Source of the DNA: Desulfocapsa sp.
GTDB lineage: Bacteria > Desulfobacterota > Desulfobulbia > Desulfobulbales > Desulfocapsaceae
DNA length: 64,000 nt
Assembly (NCBI GenBank): GCA_022712895.1
Contig: JAFLJS010000042.1
Span: forward strand, 62,001 to 126,000
Reading direction: 5' to 3'
Made by a program: the position numbers and the translations under genes. Positions within the stretch are counted from its first letter, which is position 1. The number at the start of each line of letters is the position of its first letter. Positions 17,929-27,189 of the stretch are shown in pieces. Below the pieces are notes generated by a model, which was given only the letters and a program-made list of their open reading frames with translations, ran no database searches and was not told the DNA's origin.

Positions 17929-18693
17929 ATGGAAATAGAAAGCAAAATTCATTTTTTTCATTTTTTAGTCAACGGCATACTGTTGCTAGGTATTTCGTTG
18001 AGTAGCCTTGTTGCTATTTATTCTCTTTCACAAGAACATTTCTGTGTGTTTTCGTCAAAACAGTTGTTATTTTCTCTGTTTAACATTGCACTTCTGAGTA
18101 TTGTTTTTATTGCTGTTCACTTTTTGGTAAAGAAAACTGCTCAAAATACTCCCCTGAAAAACAAACACATCGATGAACTCACCGGCTTTACGACCCGCCA
18201 CGCCTTTGGGCAGGTCTTCGATCATTTAATCCTAGACAGCAAACGTTCCCTCGAACCCCTGACCATCCTCCTGGTGAATATAGACCATTTTCGTCAGGCT
18301 AATGAAGATTATGGTAACGAAATAGGCGACAAGCTCCTGTTTCTGCTCAGTAAGTCCATACAGTCGGTTCTCCGTGCCTCGGATCTCACATGCCGATGGG
18401 AAGGGGACACAATCCTGATTGCCTTAAAAAATTGTACGGAAAGTGACGGTTGCAGACTGGCTCAAAAAATGCTTGTGAAAATCAGACAACAACAACTTAG
18501 TTCTTCAGACAGCCAGAATATCTCCATAACCACTTCAATAGGTGTTGCTCAGATGGTCACAGGTGATGAAGCACAAAATCTCGTCGTTCGTGCTGAAACG
18601 GGGCTGCACAGCGCTCGGGACAACGGTAGGAACACTTATGCTGTTGGCTACGAGTGGATATTGATAGACTACGTCTGTAATCCGATATTCTGA
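17929..18693 (+). CDS. membrane protein with degenerate GGDEF domain
   Basis: Two hydrophobic helices (residues ~11-30 and ~45-63) precede a GGDEF domain that begins at DELTGFTTRHAF. Motif positions that form the active site are altered: the expected GG[DE]EF reads WEGDTILIAL, so the second glycine and the acidic pair are not conserved. I expect no cyclase activity; it may bind GTP or c-di-GMP or serve as a partner. I choose ATG at 17929 over the TTG just before it. It is transcribed away from serC, and its end overlaps trmL by 25 bases tail to tail. Confidence 0.75.
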   Translation: MEIESKIHFFHFLVNGILLLGISLSSLVAIYSLSQEHFCVFSSKQLLFSLFNIALLSIVFIAVHFLVKKTAQNTPLKNKHIDELTGFTTRHAFGQVFDHLILDSKRSLEPLTILLVNIDHFRQANEDYGNEIGDKLLFLLSKSIQSVLRASDLTCRWEGDTILIALKNCTESDGCRLAQKMLVKIRQQQLSSSDSQNISITTSIGVAQMVTGDEAQNLVVRAETGLHSARDNGRNTYAVGYEWILIDYVCNPIF

Positions 18694-19151
18694 TTCTGCC
18701 GTAACGCCTCATAGAGAACGATCCCTGCAGTCATTGCCAGATTTAAACTTCTTATATTTTCGTTGGGCATTGGGAGGGTGAGGCAACGATCAGCGTATAA
18801 GTTCAGCAGATTTTCTGGCAAACCCTTTGTTTCTTTTCCAAAAACCAGATAATCTCCCGGTTTAAACTTTGCATCACTATATGACTTTTTCGTTTTTGTG
18901 GTGAGAAAATAGAGCTTGCGCTCATCCTGAGCCTCCAAGAAGGCATCAAAAGAATCCCAGTACCTGATATCCACAAATTTCCAGTAATCAAGCCCTGCTC
19001 GTTTTAAATGTTTATCATCCGTTAAAAAGCCGAGGGGACGCACCAGATGCAAAACTGTATTCGTTGCACCACAAAGACGGGCAATGGAACCGGTATTTGG
19101 TGGAATCTCCGGCTCAACCAGAACTATATGAAATACGTTATCGTCGTTCAA
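18669..19151 (-). CDS. trmL: tRNA (cytidine/uridine(34)-2'-O)-methyltransferase
   Basis: TrmL methylates the wobble ribose of certain leucine tRNAs. The 160-residue SPOUT protein has VLVEPEIPPNTGSIARLCGAT, LVRPLGFL, LVFGKETKGLP and the knot sequence LPMPNENIRSLNLAMTAGIV. These are hallmarks of the TrmL group, which is shorter than other SpoU enzymes. Convergent with the degenerate GGDEF gene, overlapping 25 bases at the 3' ends. Confidence 0.92.
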   Translation of the reverse strand: MNDDNVFHIVLVEPEIPPNTGSIARLCGATNTVLHLVRPLGFLTDDKHLKRAGLDYWKFVDIRYWDSFDAFLEAQDERKLYFLTTKTKKSYSDAKFKPGDYLVFGKETKGLPENLLNLYADRCLTLPMPNENIRSLNLAMTAGIVLYEALRQNQNIGLQT

Positions 19152-19260
19152 TTGTTTAATTCCTTTTTTTTGCTTCTCAACATACAGTTATTTTCGATTG
19201 TTGAAACCAAGAAAATCTTGCTTTTTTGCGGGCAATTACTAGATTGTAAGAACTTTGCTG

Positions 19261-19266
19261 TATAAT
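19261..19266 (+). promoter_or_regulatory. -10 box upstream of lysC
   Basis: A perfect TATAAT lies 96 bases before the lysC start. No good -35 hexamer is found 16-18 bases upstream (ACTAGA at 17), so this would be a promoter with a strong -10 only. The sequence downstream of it is probably the 5' leader of lysC; I saw no clear lysine-riboswitch consensus in it. Confidence 0.45.
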
Positions 19267-19362
19267 ACGGTATAAATTCATACTATGAACAGAGCCTTAG
19301 CCCTTAAGACTACTGCTCATTCTTCTATAGTGGTGATATTCACCAGCTGAGGTCCAGGTAAA

Positions 19363-20610
19363 ATGGCGTTAATTGTTCAAAAGTTCGGGGGCACTTCTGT
19401 TGCCGATCCTGAAAAAATAAAAAATGTTGCAAAACGGGTTCTTAGCAAGAAGAGGGATGGGAATCAGGTGGTAGTTGTTCTTTCCGCCATGTCTGGTGAA
19501 ACTAATCGACTTACTGATTTCGCCCTTGCTATGCAGGATATCCCTGATGCACGTGAAATGGACGTTCTTCTTTCATCGGGCGAACAGGTCACAATCTCCT
19601 TGTTTGCCATGGCTGTTAAAGCAATGGGAGGTGAATGCGTATCTTTTCTTGGGGATCAGGTTAAAATCGAAACGGATTCATCCCATACCAGAGCACGCAT
19701 TGAGAACATTGATTCCGACCGAATCTTAGGTGAGCTAAACAGTGATAAAATTGTTGTTGTTGCGGGTTTTCAGGGAGTTGCGGAAAATGGTGACATCACA
19801 ACCCTTGGCCGAGGCGGTTCAGATACAACAGCAGTAGCACTGGCTGCTGCATTAAAAGCAGATGCGTGTGAAATTTTCACCGATGTTGAGGGTGTTTACA
19901 CCACAGATCCTAATATGTGTAGTTCGGCCATAAAAATTGATAAAATTTCTTACGATGAGATGCTTGAGCTTGCAAGTCTTGGTGCCAAGGTTCTTGATAT
20001 TAGATCCGTAACATTTGCAAAACAGTATAACGTACCGGTTCATGTTCGTTCGACCTTCACAGAAACAGAAGGAACATGGGTTGTTAAGGAGGATAAAGAT
20101 ATGGAAGGAAAAGTCGTTTCAGGCGTAACATACAATAAAAATGAAGCTCGTATCACTATTTCAGGTGTTCCTGATCAACCAGGGATTGCCACCAAGATTT
20201 TTACTCCTATTTCTGATGCCGATATTATTGTAGATATGATTATCCAGAATCAGGATACCGGCAACGGTATGACGGATATGACCTTTACTGTGATTCGCAG
20301 TGATTACCAACGCACATTGAAGCTTCTCGAGTCAGTCGTTAAAGAGACAGGTGCAACCGGTGGAATTCACGGTTCTGATTCTATCACGAAAATCTCCATT
20401 GTTGGAGTGGGCATGCGAAACCATTCAGGTATTGCAACCACTATGTTTTCAATTCTCTCTAGAGAGGGAATCAATATATCTATGATTTCCACTTCTGAAA
20501 TCAAAGTTTCCTGTATCATTGAAGAAAAATATACAGAACTTGCCGTTCGTGCGCTGCACGATGCTTTTGAACTTGGCAAAGATAGTTTACCAGAAGAAGA
20601 AACACTTTAA
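19363..20610 (+). CDS. lysC: aspartate kinase
   Basis: Aspartokinase phosphorylates aspartate for lysine, threonine, methionine and isoleucine-precursor synthesis. N-terminal [31 protein letters not shown] and [13 protein letters not shown] mark the kinase domain; the C-terminal ~150 residues hold two ACT domains ([15 protein letters not shown] and [16 protein letters not shown]) for feedback by pathway amino acids. The length of 415 fits the class with both domains in one chain. It precedes cimA by 15 bases, a sensible pairing for isoleucine/threonine supply. Confidence 0.96.
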   Translation: MALIVQKFGGTSVADPEKIKNVAKRVLSKKRDGNQVVVVLSAMSGETNRLTDFALAMQDIPDAREMDVLLSSGEQVTISLFAMAVKAMGGECVSFLGDQVKIETDSSHTRARIENIDSDRILGELNSDKIVVVAGFQGVAENGDITTLGRGGSDTTAVALAAALKADACEIFTDVEGVYTTDPNMCSSAIKIDKISYDEMLELASLGAKVLDIRSVTFAKQYNVPVHVRSTFTETEGTWVVKEDKDMEGKVVSGVTYNKNEARITISGVPDQPGIATKIFTPISDADIIVDMIIQNQDTGNGMTDMTFTVIRSDYQRTLKLLESVVKETGATGGIHGSDSITKISIVGVGMRNHSGIATTMFSILSREGINISMISTSEIKVSCIIEEKYTELAVRALHDAFELGKDSLPEEETL

Positions 20611-20625
20611 GAGAAAATAGATCCC

Positions 20626-22230
20626 ATGACAAGACAAATACAAATATATGACACTACTTTACGGGATGGTACCCAGGCCGAAAACTTCAACCTGTCTGTA
20701 ACCGATAAAATTCGCATAAGCCACAAACTGGATGAACTCGGTATTGACTACATTGAAGGTGGATGGCCTGGATCAAACCCCTTGGCGGTCGAATATTTCA
20801 AGGCCATGCAGAACGAAACACTCAAGCATGCAAAACTCACAGCTTTTGGCTCAACCAGAATGTTCAGCAATACTGTGGAAGAGGATAAAACTGTACAGGC
20901 ACTTTTGGCAGCCAAAACTACGGTAATCACAATCTTCGGCAAATCCTGGGATATTCATGTTCACGATGCACTGCGTATTGAACTTGAAGACAACCTGCTT
21001 ATCATCGAAGAGACGCTGGCATATTTAAAACCGCACGTGCAGGAACTCTTTTACGATGCAGAGCACTTCTTTGACGGATTCAAAAAGAATGCTGAATACG
21101 CCCTTGCCACCTTAGGCAAAGCCATAGATGGTGGTGCCCAATGCCTTGTTCTTTGCGACACCAATGGCGGCATGCTTCCCCATGAATTACCCCCTATCAT
21201 TGAGCGTGTTCAGAGTTTCTTGAAAGAGCGAAACAGTACTGTTGAGCTAGGCATCCATGCCCACAACGATTCTGAAACTGCTGTAGCCAATTCGCTTCTC
21301 GCATTGAGTCTTGGTGTTAAGCAGGTACAGGGTACGATAAATGGCTACGGAGAACGCTGCGGAAACGGTAATCTAACCTCTATTATCCCTGCCGTTGGAC
21401 TCAAGATGGGGTATCAGTGCAATGCAGCAGAAAATATAAGCAAACTTTACGACACCGCGATGCTCGTAGACGAGCTTGCAAATCTTCCTCACAATAAATA
21501 TCAGCCTTATGTTGGACGGTCTGCATTTGCCCATAAAGGTGGAATCCACGTTTCAGCAGTTAAACGCAATCCTCTCTGTTATGAACATATTGAGCCTGAA
21601 AAAGTTGGGAATATCAGGCGAATTCTTATCTCTGACCAAGCTGGTAAATCCAACGTGGTACATAAAGCAAAGAAATTTGGTATCGATATCGATACCGACT
21701 CGCCCATTGCCGCTTCAATCGTGAAAGAATTAAAAGAACTTGAAAATCAGGGCTTTCAATATGAAGGAGCTGAGGCCTCCTTTGAACTCCTTATGCGTCG
21801 TGCCGTTGGGAGCCATGCGAACTATTTCACCTTAAATGGGTTCAGAGCTATCAACTCGAAAAGGAAGATGGACAAACCTCCCGAAACAGAGGCCACCATA
21901 CGTCTTGAAGTTGGCGGAGAAGAAGTTCACACTGCTGCCATGGGAGATGGTCCTGTGAATGCACTCGACAAAGCCCTTCGCAAAGCCCTCACTCAGTTCT
22001 ATCCTGCACTCGATGAAGTAGAATTGATTGATTACAAGGTTCGAGTTCTTTCCGGTGACCAGGGGACAGGTGCACGAGTAAGAGTTCTAGTTGAATCAAA
22101 GGATCAGTATGAACAGTGGGGAACGGTAGGTGTTTCACTTAACATCATCGAAGCTTCATGGCAGGCACTTGTAGATTCAATCAATTACAAGCTGATGCGT
22201 GATGAAAAACGTAACGGCAAGCAGGATTAG
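20626..22230 (+). CDS. cimA: (R)-citramalate synthase
   Basis: CimA condenses pyruvate with acetyl-CoA to citramalate, bypassing threonine in isoleucine synthesis. YDTTLRDGTQAENFNLS opens the HMGL-like barrel. The metal-binding GIHAHNDSETAVANS, GYGERCGNGNL and FAHKGGIHVSAV segments follow, and the C-terminal ~120 residues are a LeuA-type regulatory dimerisation domain. At 534 residues it is the long form. The IEGGWPGSNP near residue 46 and AFGSTRM are typical of CimA and separate it from 2-isopropylmalate synthase. Confidence 0.92.
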   Translation: MTRQIQIYDTTLRDGTQAENFNLSVTDKIRISHKLDELGIDYIEGGWPGSNPLAVEYFKAMQNETLKHAKLTAFGSTRMFSNTVEEDKTVQALLAAKTTVITIFGKSWDIHVHDALRIELEDNLLIIEETLAYLKPHVQELFYDAEHFFDGFKKNAEYALATLGKAIDGGAQCLVLCDTNGGMLPHELPPIIERVQSFLKERNSTVELGIHAHNDSETAVANSLLALSLGVKQVQGTINGYGERCGNGNLTSIIPAVGLKMGYQCNAAENISKLYDTAMLVDELANLPHNKYQPYVGRSAFAHKGGIHVSAVKRNPLCYEHIEPEKVGNIRRILISDQAGKSNVVHKAKKFGIDIDTDSPIAASIVKELKELENQGFQYEGAEASFELLMRRAVGSHANYFTLNGFRAINSKRKMDKPPETEATIRLEVGGEEVHTAAMGDGPVNALDKALRKALTQFYPALDEVELIDYKVRVLSGDQGTGARVRVLVESKDQYEQWGTVGVSLNIIEASWQALVDSINYKLMRDEKRNGKQD

Positions 22231-22240
22231 TTTACCAAAG

Positions 22241-22663
22241 ATGAAAGGTGATACTGCAAGGGAATTCGTTCTCCTTTGTTGTGTCACATTCTTCGTTGTG
22301 CAATCAATTCTTCCTATATTAACTACACATAACAGCAATACAACTTCTCTTAACCTTGTCCAGACCCTTCCAGATTCTATCACATTGTCTATTAACCCTT
22401 TGCCAATGGAAGGACAGGGCGCAGTACACTCCCCACAGCTCACACCATTTTTCTTTGAAAAAATACCTTTGAATAGTTGCAATAAGAACCTACTGCTTTC
22501 TGTCCCTGGCATTGGCCCTAGCATTGCTGATTCGATTCTTAAAACCAGGGCACGCATCGGAATTTTTTACGATATGCACGATTTACTTCTGGTGCCTGGT
22601 ATTGGTAAATCGCGAATGTATAAATTTGCAAAACACCTTAGTTTTGCTAACAACACTTTATGA
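22241..22663 (+). CDS. membrane-anchored helix-hairpin-helix (ComEA-like) protein
   Basis: Starting at the ATG at 22241 the protein is 140 residues: one hydrophobic segment near residues 8-28, an uncharacterised middle part, then two helix-hairpin-helix repeats, LLLSVPGIGPSIADSILKTR and DLLLVPGIGKSRMYKF. HhH pairs of this kind bind duplex DNA without sequence preference; ComEA, which feeds DNA through the outer envelope in natural transformation, has the same layout. Earlier in-frame start at 22199 would fall inside cimA. It overlaps miaA by four bases (ATGA). Role in DNA uptake is inference. Confidence 0.75.
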   Translation: MKGDTAREFVLLCCVTFFVVQSILPILTTHNSNTTSLNLVQTLPDSITLSINPLPMEGQGAVHSPQLTPFFFEKIPLNSCNKNLLLSVPGIGPSIADSILKTRARIGIFYDMHDLLLVPGIGKSRMYKFAKHLSFANNTL

Positions 22664-23625
22664 CGTTATACGATATGCACGAAGATATATTTCCTATAAA
22701 ATCTCCTATTGTTGCTCTTATAGGCCCGACGGCCATAGGAAAAACTGCGCTTTCCATAGAACTTGCAAAACAATTTGACTTTGAAATCATCAGTGTAGAT
22801 TCTATGCAAGTGTACAAATTCATGGATATAGGTACTGCTAAAATTAGCAAAGAAGAAATGCAAGGTATTAAACACCATCTGATTGACGTGGTTACCCCGG
22901 ATCAGGATTTTGATGCTGTATCCTTTGAAAACCTGGCACTTACCGCCATTTTAGACATTATAGCCAGGGGAAAACGTGCTCTTTTAACAGGTGGTACAGG
23001 CTTATACCTTAAATCCCTTATTGAAGGACTCTCACAGCACCTGCCTACCTTCCCGGAAATAAGAGCTGAGATCCACAATCGACTAGGCAGGGTGGGGCGC
23101 GAGGTTTTACATGAGCAATTAGCCGCAATTGATTGTACTAGCGCAAATAGGATACATATGAACGATACCCACAGACTTGTTCGCGCTCTGGAAATTTACG
23201 AAGGAACCGGCAAGACCTGGTCGCAGCTATTGGCGGAACACGAACAGTCTAAACAGCTTCGCTTTCCAAATGTTCTAACTGTGGGCTTAACCTGCGAACG
23301 CCAGCACCTGTACAAACGCATCGCTTTACGATCTGAGATCATGCTAAACAATGGTTTCGAATCAGAAGTAAGTAACCTTCTTCGTGTTGGATACAACCTG
23401 AAACACAAATCCATGCGATCCATTGGCTACAGCCATATGGTAAAGTACTTAGATGGCGACTACACATATGAAGAAATGATAGAACTCCTTACACGCGACA
23501 CCCGTAGGTACGCAAAAAGACAGCTTACATGGTTCAACAAAATTAAAGACATTAAATGGATCAATACTAACGAAACCTCATCGGTTTCGGAGCTTGTTGA
23601 AACGTTCATTCAGTGCACATTATAG
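22660..23625 (+). CDS. miaA: tRNA dimethylallyltransferase
   Basis: MiaA adds a dimethylallyl group to adenine 37 of tRNAs reading U-starting codons, making the substrate of MiaB, which lies 3.5 kb downstream in this window. IVALIGPTAIGKTALSIELA is the P-loop, then ISVDSMQVYKFMDIGTAK and LLTGGTGLYLKSLIEGL. 321 residues is normal. Its start overlaps the upstream HhH gene stop. The C-terminal TRRYAKRQLTWF motif is intact. Confidence 0.96.
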   Translation: MTLYDMHEDIFPIKSPIVALIGPTAIGKTALSIELAKQFDFEIISVDSMQVYKFMDIGTAKISKEEMQGIKHHLIDVVTPDQDFDAVSFENLALTAILDIIARGKRALLTGGTGLYLKSLIEGLSQHLPTFPEIRAEIHNRLGRVGREVLHEQLAAIDCTSANRIHMNDTHRLVRALEIYEGTGKTWSQLLAEHEQSKQLRFPNVLTVGLTCERQHLYKRIALRSEIMLNNGFESEVSNLLRVGYNLKHKSMRSIGYSHMVKYLDGDYTYEEMIELLTRDTRRYAKRQLTWFNKIKDIKWINTNETSSVSELVETFIQCTL

Positions 23626-23638
23626 GTAGTTAGTCAAC

Positions 23639-25378
23639 ATGTCTAGAATCAACATTAACACAGGGCAGTCCCAAAAGATTGTAACCCTCAACGATGGTAG
23701 CCGCGTTAAGCCATTAATCCTGCGAATGCTTGACAAGCGAGGCATACAAACAGAACAGGATATTGAAAAATTTCTCGAGCCGCAGCTAAAGGACCTTCCT
23801 GATCCGGCCCTGATGCGAGACCTGGAGAAAGCCGCCACAATTATAGGCGAAAGCGTTATACGAAACACCCCTATTTTAATTTGGGGCGATTACGACGTGG
23901 ACGGCACCACGGCGACATCGCTCCTGTTGCTCTTCTTCAAGGCCGTGAAACATGAAAATGTGGAATATTACATCCCGAATCGGCTACAGGAAGGGTACGG
24001 ACTACAAGAAGAATCGTTGAAGAGGGTAAGTGGTACTAAAACCGAAAAAGACAAAGTCCTTATCACGGTAGACAATGGCATCTCTGCACATGCCGCTGTC
24101 GCCACAGCAAAAAAACTTAGATATCAAGTTGTTATTACTGACCACCACACGCCCCCAGAATCCAGGGTAGCCGCTGACGCTGTCCTGAATCCCAGGCAGG
24201 AAAATTGCGACTTTCCTGGAAAAAACCTTTCAGGTGTTGGAGTTGCTTTTTATCTGGTCATAGGCGTCAGAAGCTACCTCCAAAAAAGAAATTATTTTAC
24301 AAATGACCTGACAGTACCAAACCTAAAGCGATTCCTTGACTTGGTGGCCATTGGAACAGTTGCGGACATGGTGGAACTTGACGAAACCAATCGAATTCTT
24401 GTACGGGCCGGCCTTGAGTCCATCGCCAAAAACAGTAGCCCTGGTATTAGCGCATTATGTTTCAAAACGAATATAGACAGAACATTACTACGTTCTGAAG
24501 ACATAGCTTTCCAACTTGCGCCAAAAATAAATGCTGCTGGACGCCTGGGTTGCGCTAACAAGGCTGTGGCTTTACTAACTTGCCAGTCAATTACCGAATC
24601 AGAAAGACTAAGTTCAGCCTTAGTTGACATCAACGAAGAACGTAAGAACATAACCTTACAGGACCTATCTAGTGCTCAGTATGACGCCAAGAAACAGCTC
24701 GTAAAGCATAGCTCCTCAATGGTTGTGGCGGGTGCTTTTCACATTGGTGTTGCAGGTATTGTCGCATCAAACCTTGTGGAACAATTCAACAAGCCAAGTG
24801 TAGTATTGTGCGAACAAGGACCTGGTATATACAAGGGGTCAGCCAGATCCGTTGCTGGTGTGAATCTTTACACGGCGTTATCTGAATGCCAAGAGGTTTT
24901 AATAGGCTTTGGCGGACATACCATGGCCGCGGGGATGAGCTTAAAGGTGGACGACTTGCCAAAATTCCGACAACTTTTCGATACGGCGACAGAAAAACAG
25001 TATCGCAACTTCACTGGCGAAGAAGAAAAGGATCTCGACGAAGAGGTGAGTGTTCAAGAGCTATTTGAGGAGTCGGTATTAAAACAACTTCTACTCATGG
25101 AACCTCACGGAACGGGCAATCCTCAGCCAGTTTTTCGTGACCCATCTGTAAGCTTTAAAGATATACAGCGTATAGGGAAGGATAGAACACATCTTCGGCT
25201 AACCATTAACAACGGAAGTTCGGTGGTTAGTGGGATTGGTTTTGGTTTGGGCGAACTGTCGGAAAAATGTAAAAGTGAGATAGACAAAGGAATCCTATAC
25301 AGCCCGAGCTTGAATTTTTTCAGAGGAAAGCGCAGCTGGCAGGTAAGGGTGATCAATGTTCTATTTGGTAATGGCTAA
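23639..25378 (+). CDS. recJ: single-stranded-DNA-specific exonuclease
   Basis: RecJ degrades single-stranded DNA 5' to 3' in recombination and repair. The DHH family motifs are present in order: LIWGDYDVDGTTATSL, TVDNGISAHAAVA, ITDHHTPPESRVAADAVLNP, and the DHHA1 segment GGHTMAAGMSL. INAAGRLG is also typical. The length (579) is standard for bacterial RecJ. It lies 13 bases after miaA, at the end of the lysC-to-recJ run, and is followed by a 345-base gap. Confidence 0.94.
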   Translation: MSRININTGQSQKIVTLNDGSRVKPLILRMLDKRGIQTEQDIEKFLEPQLKDLPDPALMRDLEKAATIIGESVIRNTPILIWGDYDVDGTTATSLLLLFFKAVKHENVEYYIPNRLQEGYGLQEESLKRVSGTKTEKDKVLITVDNGISAHAAVATAKKLRYQVVITDHHTPPESRVAADAVLNPRQENCDFPGKNLSGVGVAFYLVIGVRSYLQKRNYFTNDLTVPNLKRFLDLVAIGTVADMVELDETNRILVRAGLESIAKNSSPGISALCFKTNIDRTLLRSEDIAFQLAPKINAAGRLGCANKAVALLTCQSITESERLSSALVDINEERKNITLQDLSSAQYDAKKQLVKHSSSMVVAGAFHIGVAGIVASNLVEQFNKPSVVLCEQGPGIYKGSARSVAGVNLYTALSECQEVLIGFGGHTMAAGMSLKVDDLPKFRQLFDTATEKQYRNFTGEEEKDLDEEVSVQELFEESVLKQLLLMEPHGTGNPQPVFRDPSVSFKDIQRIGKDRTHLRLTINNGSSVVSGIGFGLGELSEKCKSEIDKGILYSPSLNFFRGKRSWQVRVINVLFGNG

Positions 25379-25723
25379 CGTGCTAGAATAACGGCAAGAG
25401 TAAAAACTATACATAATATACATTATGCGACATTAAGTATTTAGTTGGTTTTTACATGCTTTAGTAACCTAGAAAATACTTTAGGGTTGCTGGGCTTGAA
25501 TGCGAATTCTTCTGAGGGATTTGTTCGTGTATCTTTTTATTAAATATTTTTTTACGCCCTGTAGGAATGTCAATTTCAAACAAGCCGCCTGCCGACTTCT
25601 GTTGAAAGTCTTTGCTTTGCATTATTTAAGGCGTGCCATCTTTCCAGCTTTTCATAAAAATGGTATACACTTTTAACTTACTTTTTTTTACGGATCACTT
25701 TTTTCAATTCAGAGAGTTGCAAT
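25379..25723. other. AT-rich gap before purB
   Basis: 345 bases without a recognisable gene. The sequence is T-rich and carries TATACA at about 25671 that could be a -10 box for purB, without a good -35. I saw no terminator for recJ and no recognised structured RNA such as a purine riboswitch. It most likely holds the purB promoter and leader. Confidence 0.35.
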
Positions 25724-27169
25724 ATGAACAGAGACATTTATCAGGAACCATTGGTTAGTCGATACACAAGTCGTGATATGCAGGAATTGTTTTCTGAGAA
25801 AACCAAATTCACCACATGGCGTAAATGCTGGGTTGCACTTGCTGAAGCTGAATATGAGCTCGGCTTAACTGACATTATTACCCAGGAAATGATAGATGAA
25901 ATGCGAGCCAATGTAACCAATATTGACTTTGACGTTGCAGCTGCTAAAGAAAAAGAAATTCGTCACGATGTTATGGCCCACGTGTATGAGTTTGGCACTA
26001 AATGCCCAAAAGCTGAGGGTATTATCCATCTTGGCGCAACTTCACAATTTGTCGTTTGCAATACAGACCTCACTGTGCAGAAAAAAGCCATCGACCTTGT
26101 CCGGAAATCAGTTTTAAAGGTCATCTCCAATCTCGCTAAGTTTTGTCTTGAGTTTAAGGATCTGCCGACGCTTGGTTTTACTCACTACCAGCCCGCACAA
26201 CCGACCACCGTCGGCAAACGAAACACTCTTTATATTCAGGATCTTATCATGGATCTTGAGTATTTGGACTCTTTCCTTGATCAAGTTAAAGCTCGAGGCG
26301 CCAAGGGTACCGTCGGTACCCAGGCAACCTTTCTCGAATTGTACAATGGTGACAATCAGAAAGTTCGTGATTTGGATGCGCTTGTCTCTAAGAAACTTGG
26401 ATTCGATTCTTCTTTTGCTGTTACTGGCCAGACTTATCCCAGAAAACTTGATATGAAACTTTCTGAAACCCTCGCCGGTATTGGTGCTTCTGCTCATAAG
26501 TTCGCAGTTGATCTTCGCCTACTTTCAAACCTCAAAGTTCAGGAGGAGCCATTTGCCAAACAACAAACAGGCTCTTCAGCCATGGCTTATAAACGCAATC
26601 CAATGCGATCTGAACGGATGACAGGATTGAGCCGTAAACTTATGGGACTACCTGCAAATTTCGCTGCGACCTTTTCCAACCAATGGTTCGAAAGAACCCT
26701 GGACGATTCTGCAATCCGTAGAATGGACATTCCGCAGGCATTTTTGCTCACCGATGCAATCCTCAAGTTGTACATTAACATTACTAGTCAAATGGTGGTG
26801 TTTCCGAAGCAAGTTGAGCGCCATCTCCGAATGGAACTCCCCTTTATGTCTACTGAGAAAATACTAATGGAAGCTGTTGCTCAAGGAGAGTCTAGGCAGG
26901 AAATGCATGAAGTTGTAAAAGAACACTCTCTTGCTGCAGGGAAAGTAGTTAAGGAAGATGGACTCGACAATGACCTCCTTGAAAGACTTGCCAAAGATGA
27001 TCGTATCCCCTTCTCTCTTGATGAACTCAACGACTTGGTTGGTGATTACTCACAATTTACAGGGCGTGCTTCTGCTCAAACTGATGAGTACATCCTTGAG
27101 GTTGTTGTTCCGTTACTCGCTGAAAGAGAAAGCCAAATGGGTGAAGTCGACTCATCACTGTCTGTGTAA
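25724..27169 (+). CDS. purB: adenylosuccinate lyase
   Basis: PurB splits SAICAR and adenylosuccinate in purine synthesis. The signature loop is TGSSAMAYKRNPMRSERM, and HLGATSQFVVCNTD holds the catalytic histidine region. At 481 residues it is the longer eukaryote-like PurB form, with C-terminal extension. A moderate purine-rich stretch (CAGAGAG) precedes the ATG at 25724. miaB follows after 20 bases. Confidence 0.95.
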   Translation: MNRDIYQEPLVSRYTSRDMQELFSEKTKFTTWRKCWVALAEAEYELGLTDIITQEMIDEMRANVTNIDFDVAAAKEKEIRHDVMAHVYEFGTKCPKAEGIIHLGATSQFVVCNTDLTVQKKAIDLVRKSVLKVISNLAKFCLEFKDLPTLGFTHYQPAQPTTVGKRNTLYIQDLIMDLEYLDSFLDQVKARGAKGTVGTQATFLELYNGDNQKVRDLDALVSKKLGFDSSFAVTGQTYPRKLDMKLSETLAGIGASAHKFAVDLRLLSNLKVQEEPFAKQQTGSSAMAYKRNPMRSERMTGLSRKLMGLPANFAATFSNQWFERTLDDSAIRRMDIPQAFLLTDAILKLYINITSQMVVFPKQVERHLRMELPFMSTEKILMEAVAQGESRQEMHEVVKEHSLAAGKVVKEDGLDNDLLERLAKDDRIPFSLDELNDLVGDYSQFTGRASAQTDEYILEVVVPLLAERESQMGEVDSSLSV

Positions 27170-27189
27170 ATATTACATTATCGTACGAT

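Noticed and set aside
25379-25723. Purine riboswitch before purB
   Set aside because: No matching conserved core or three-way junction could be found by eye.
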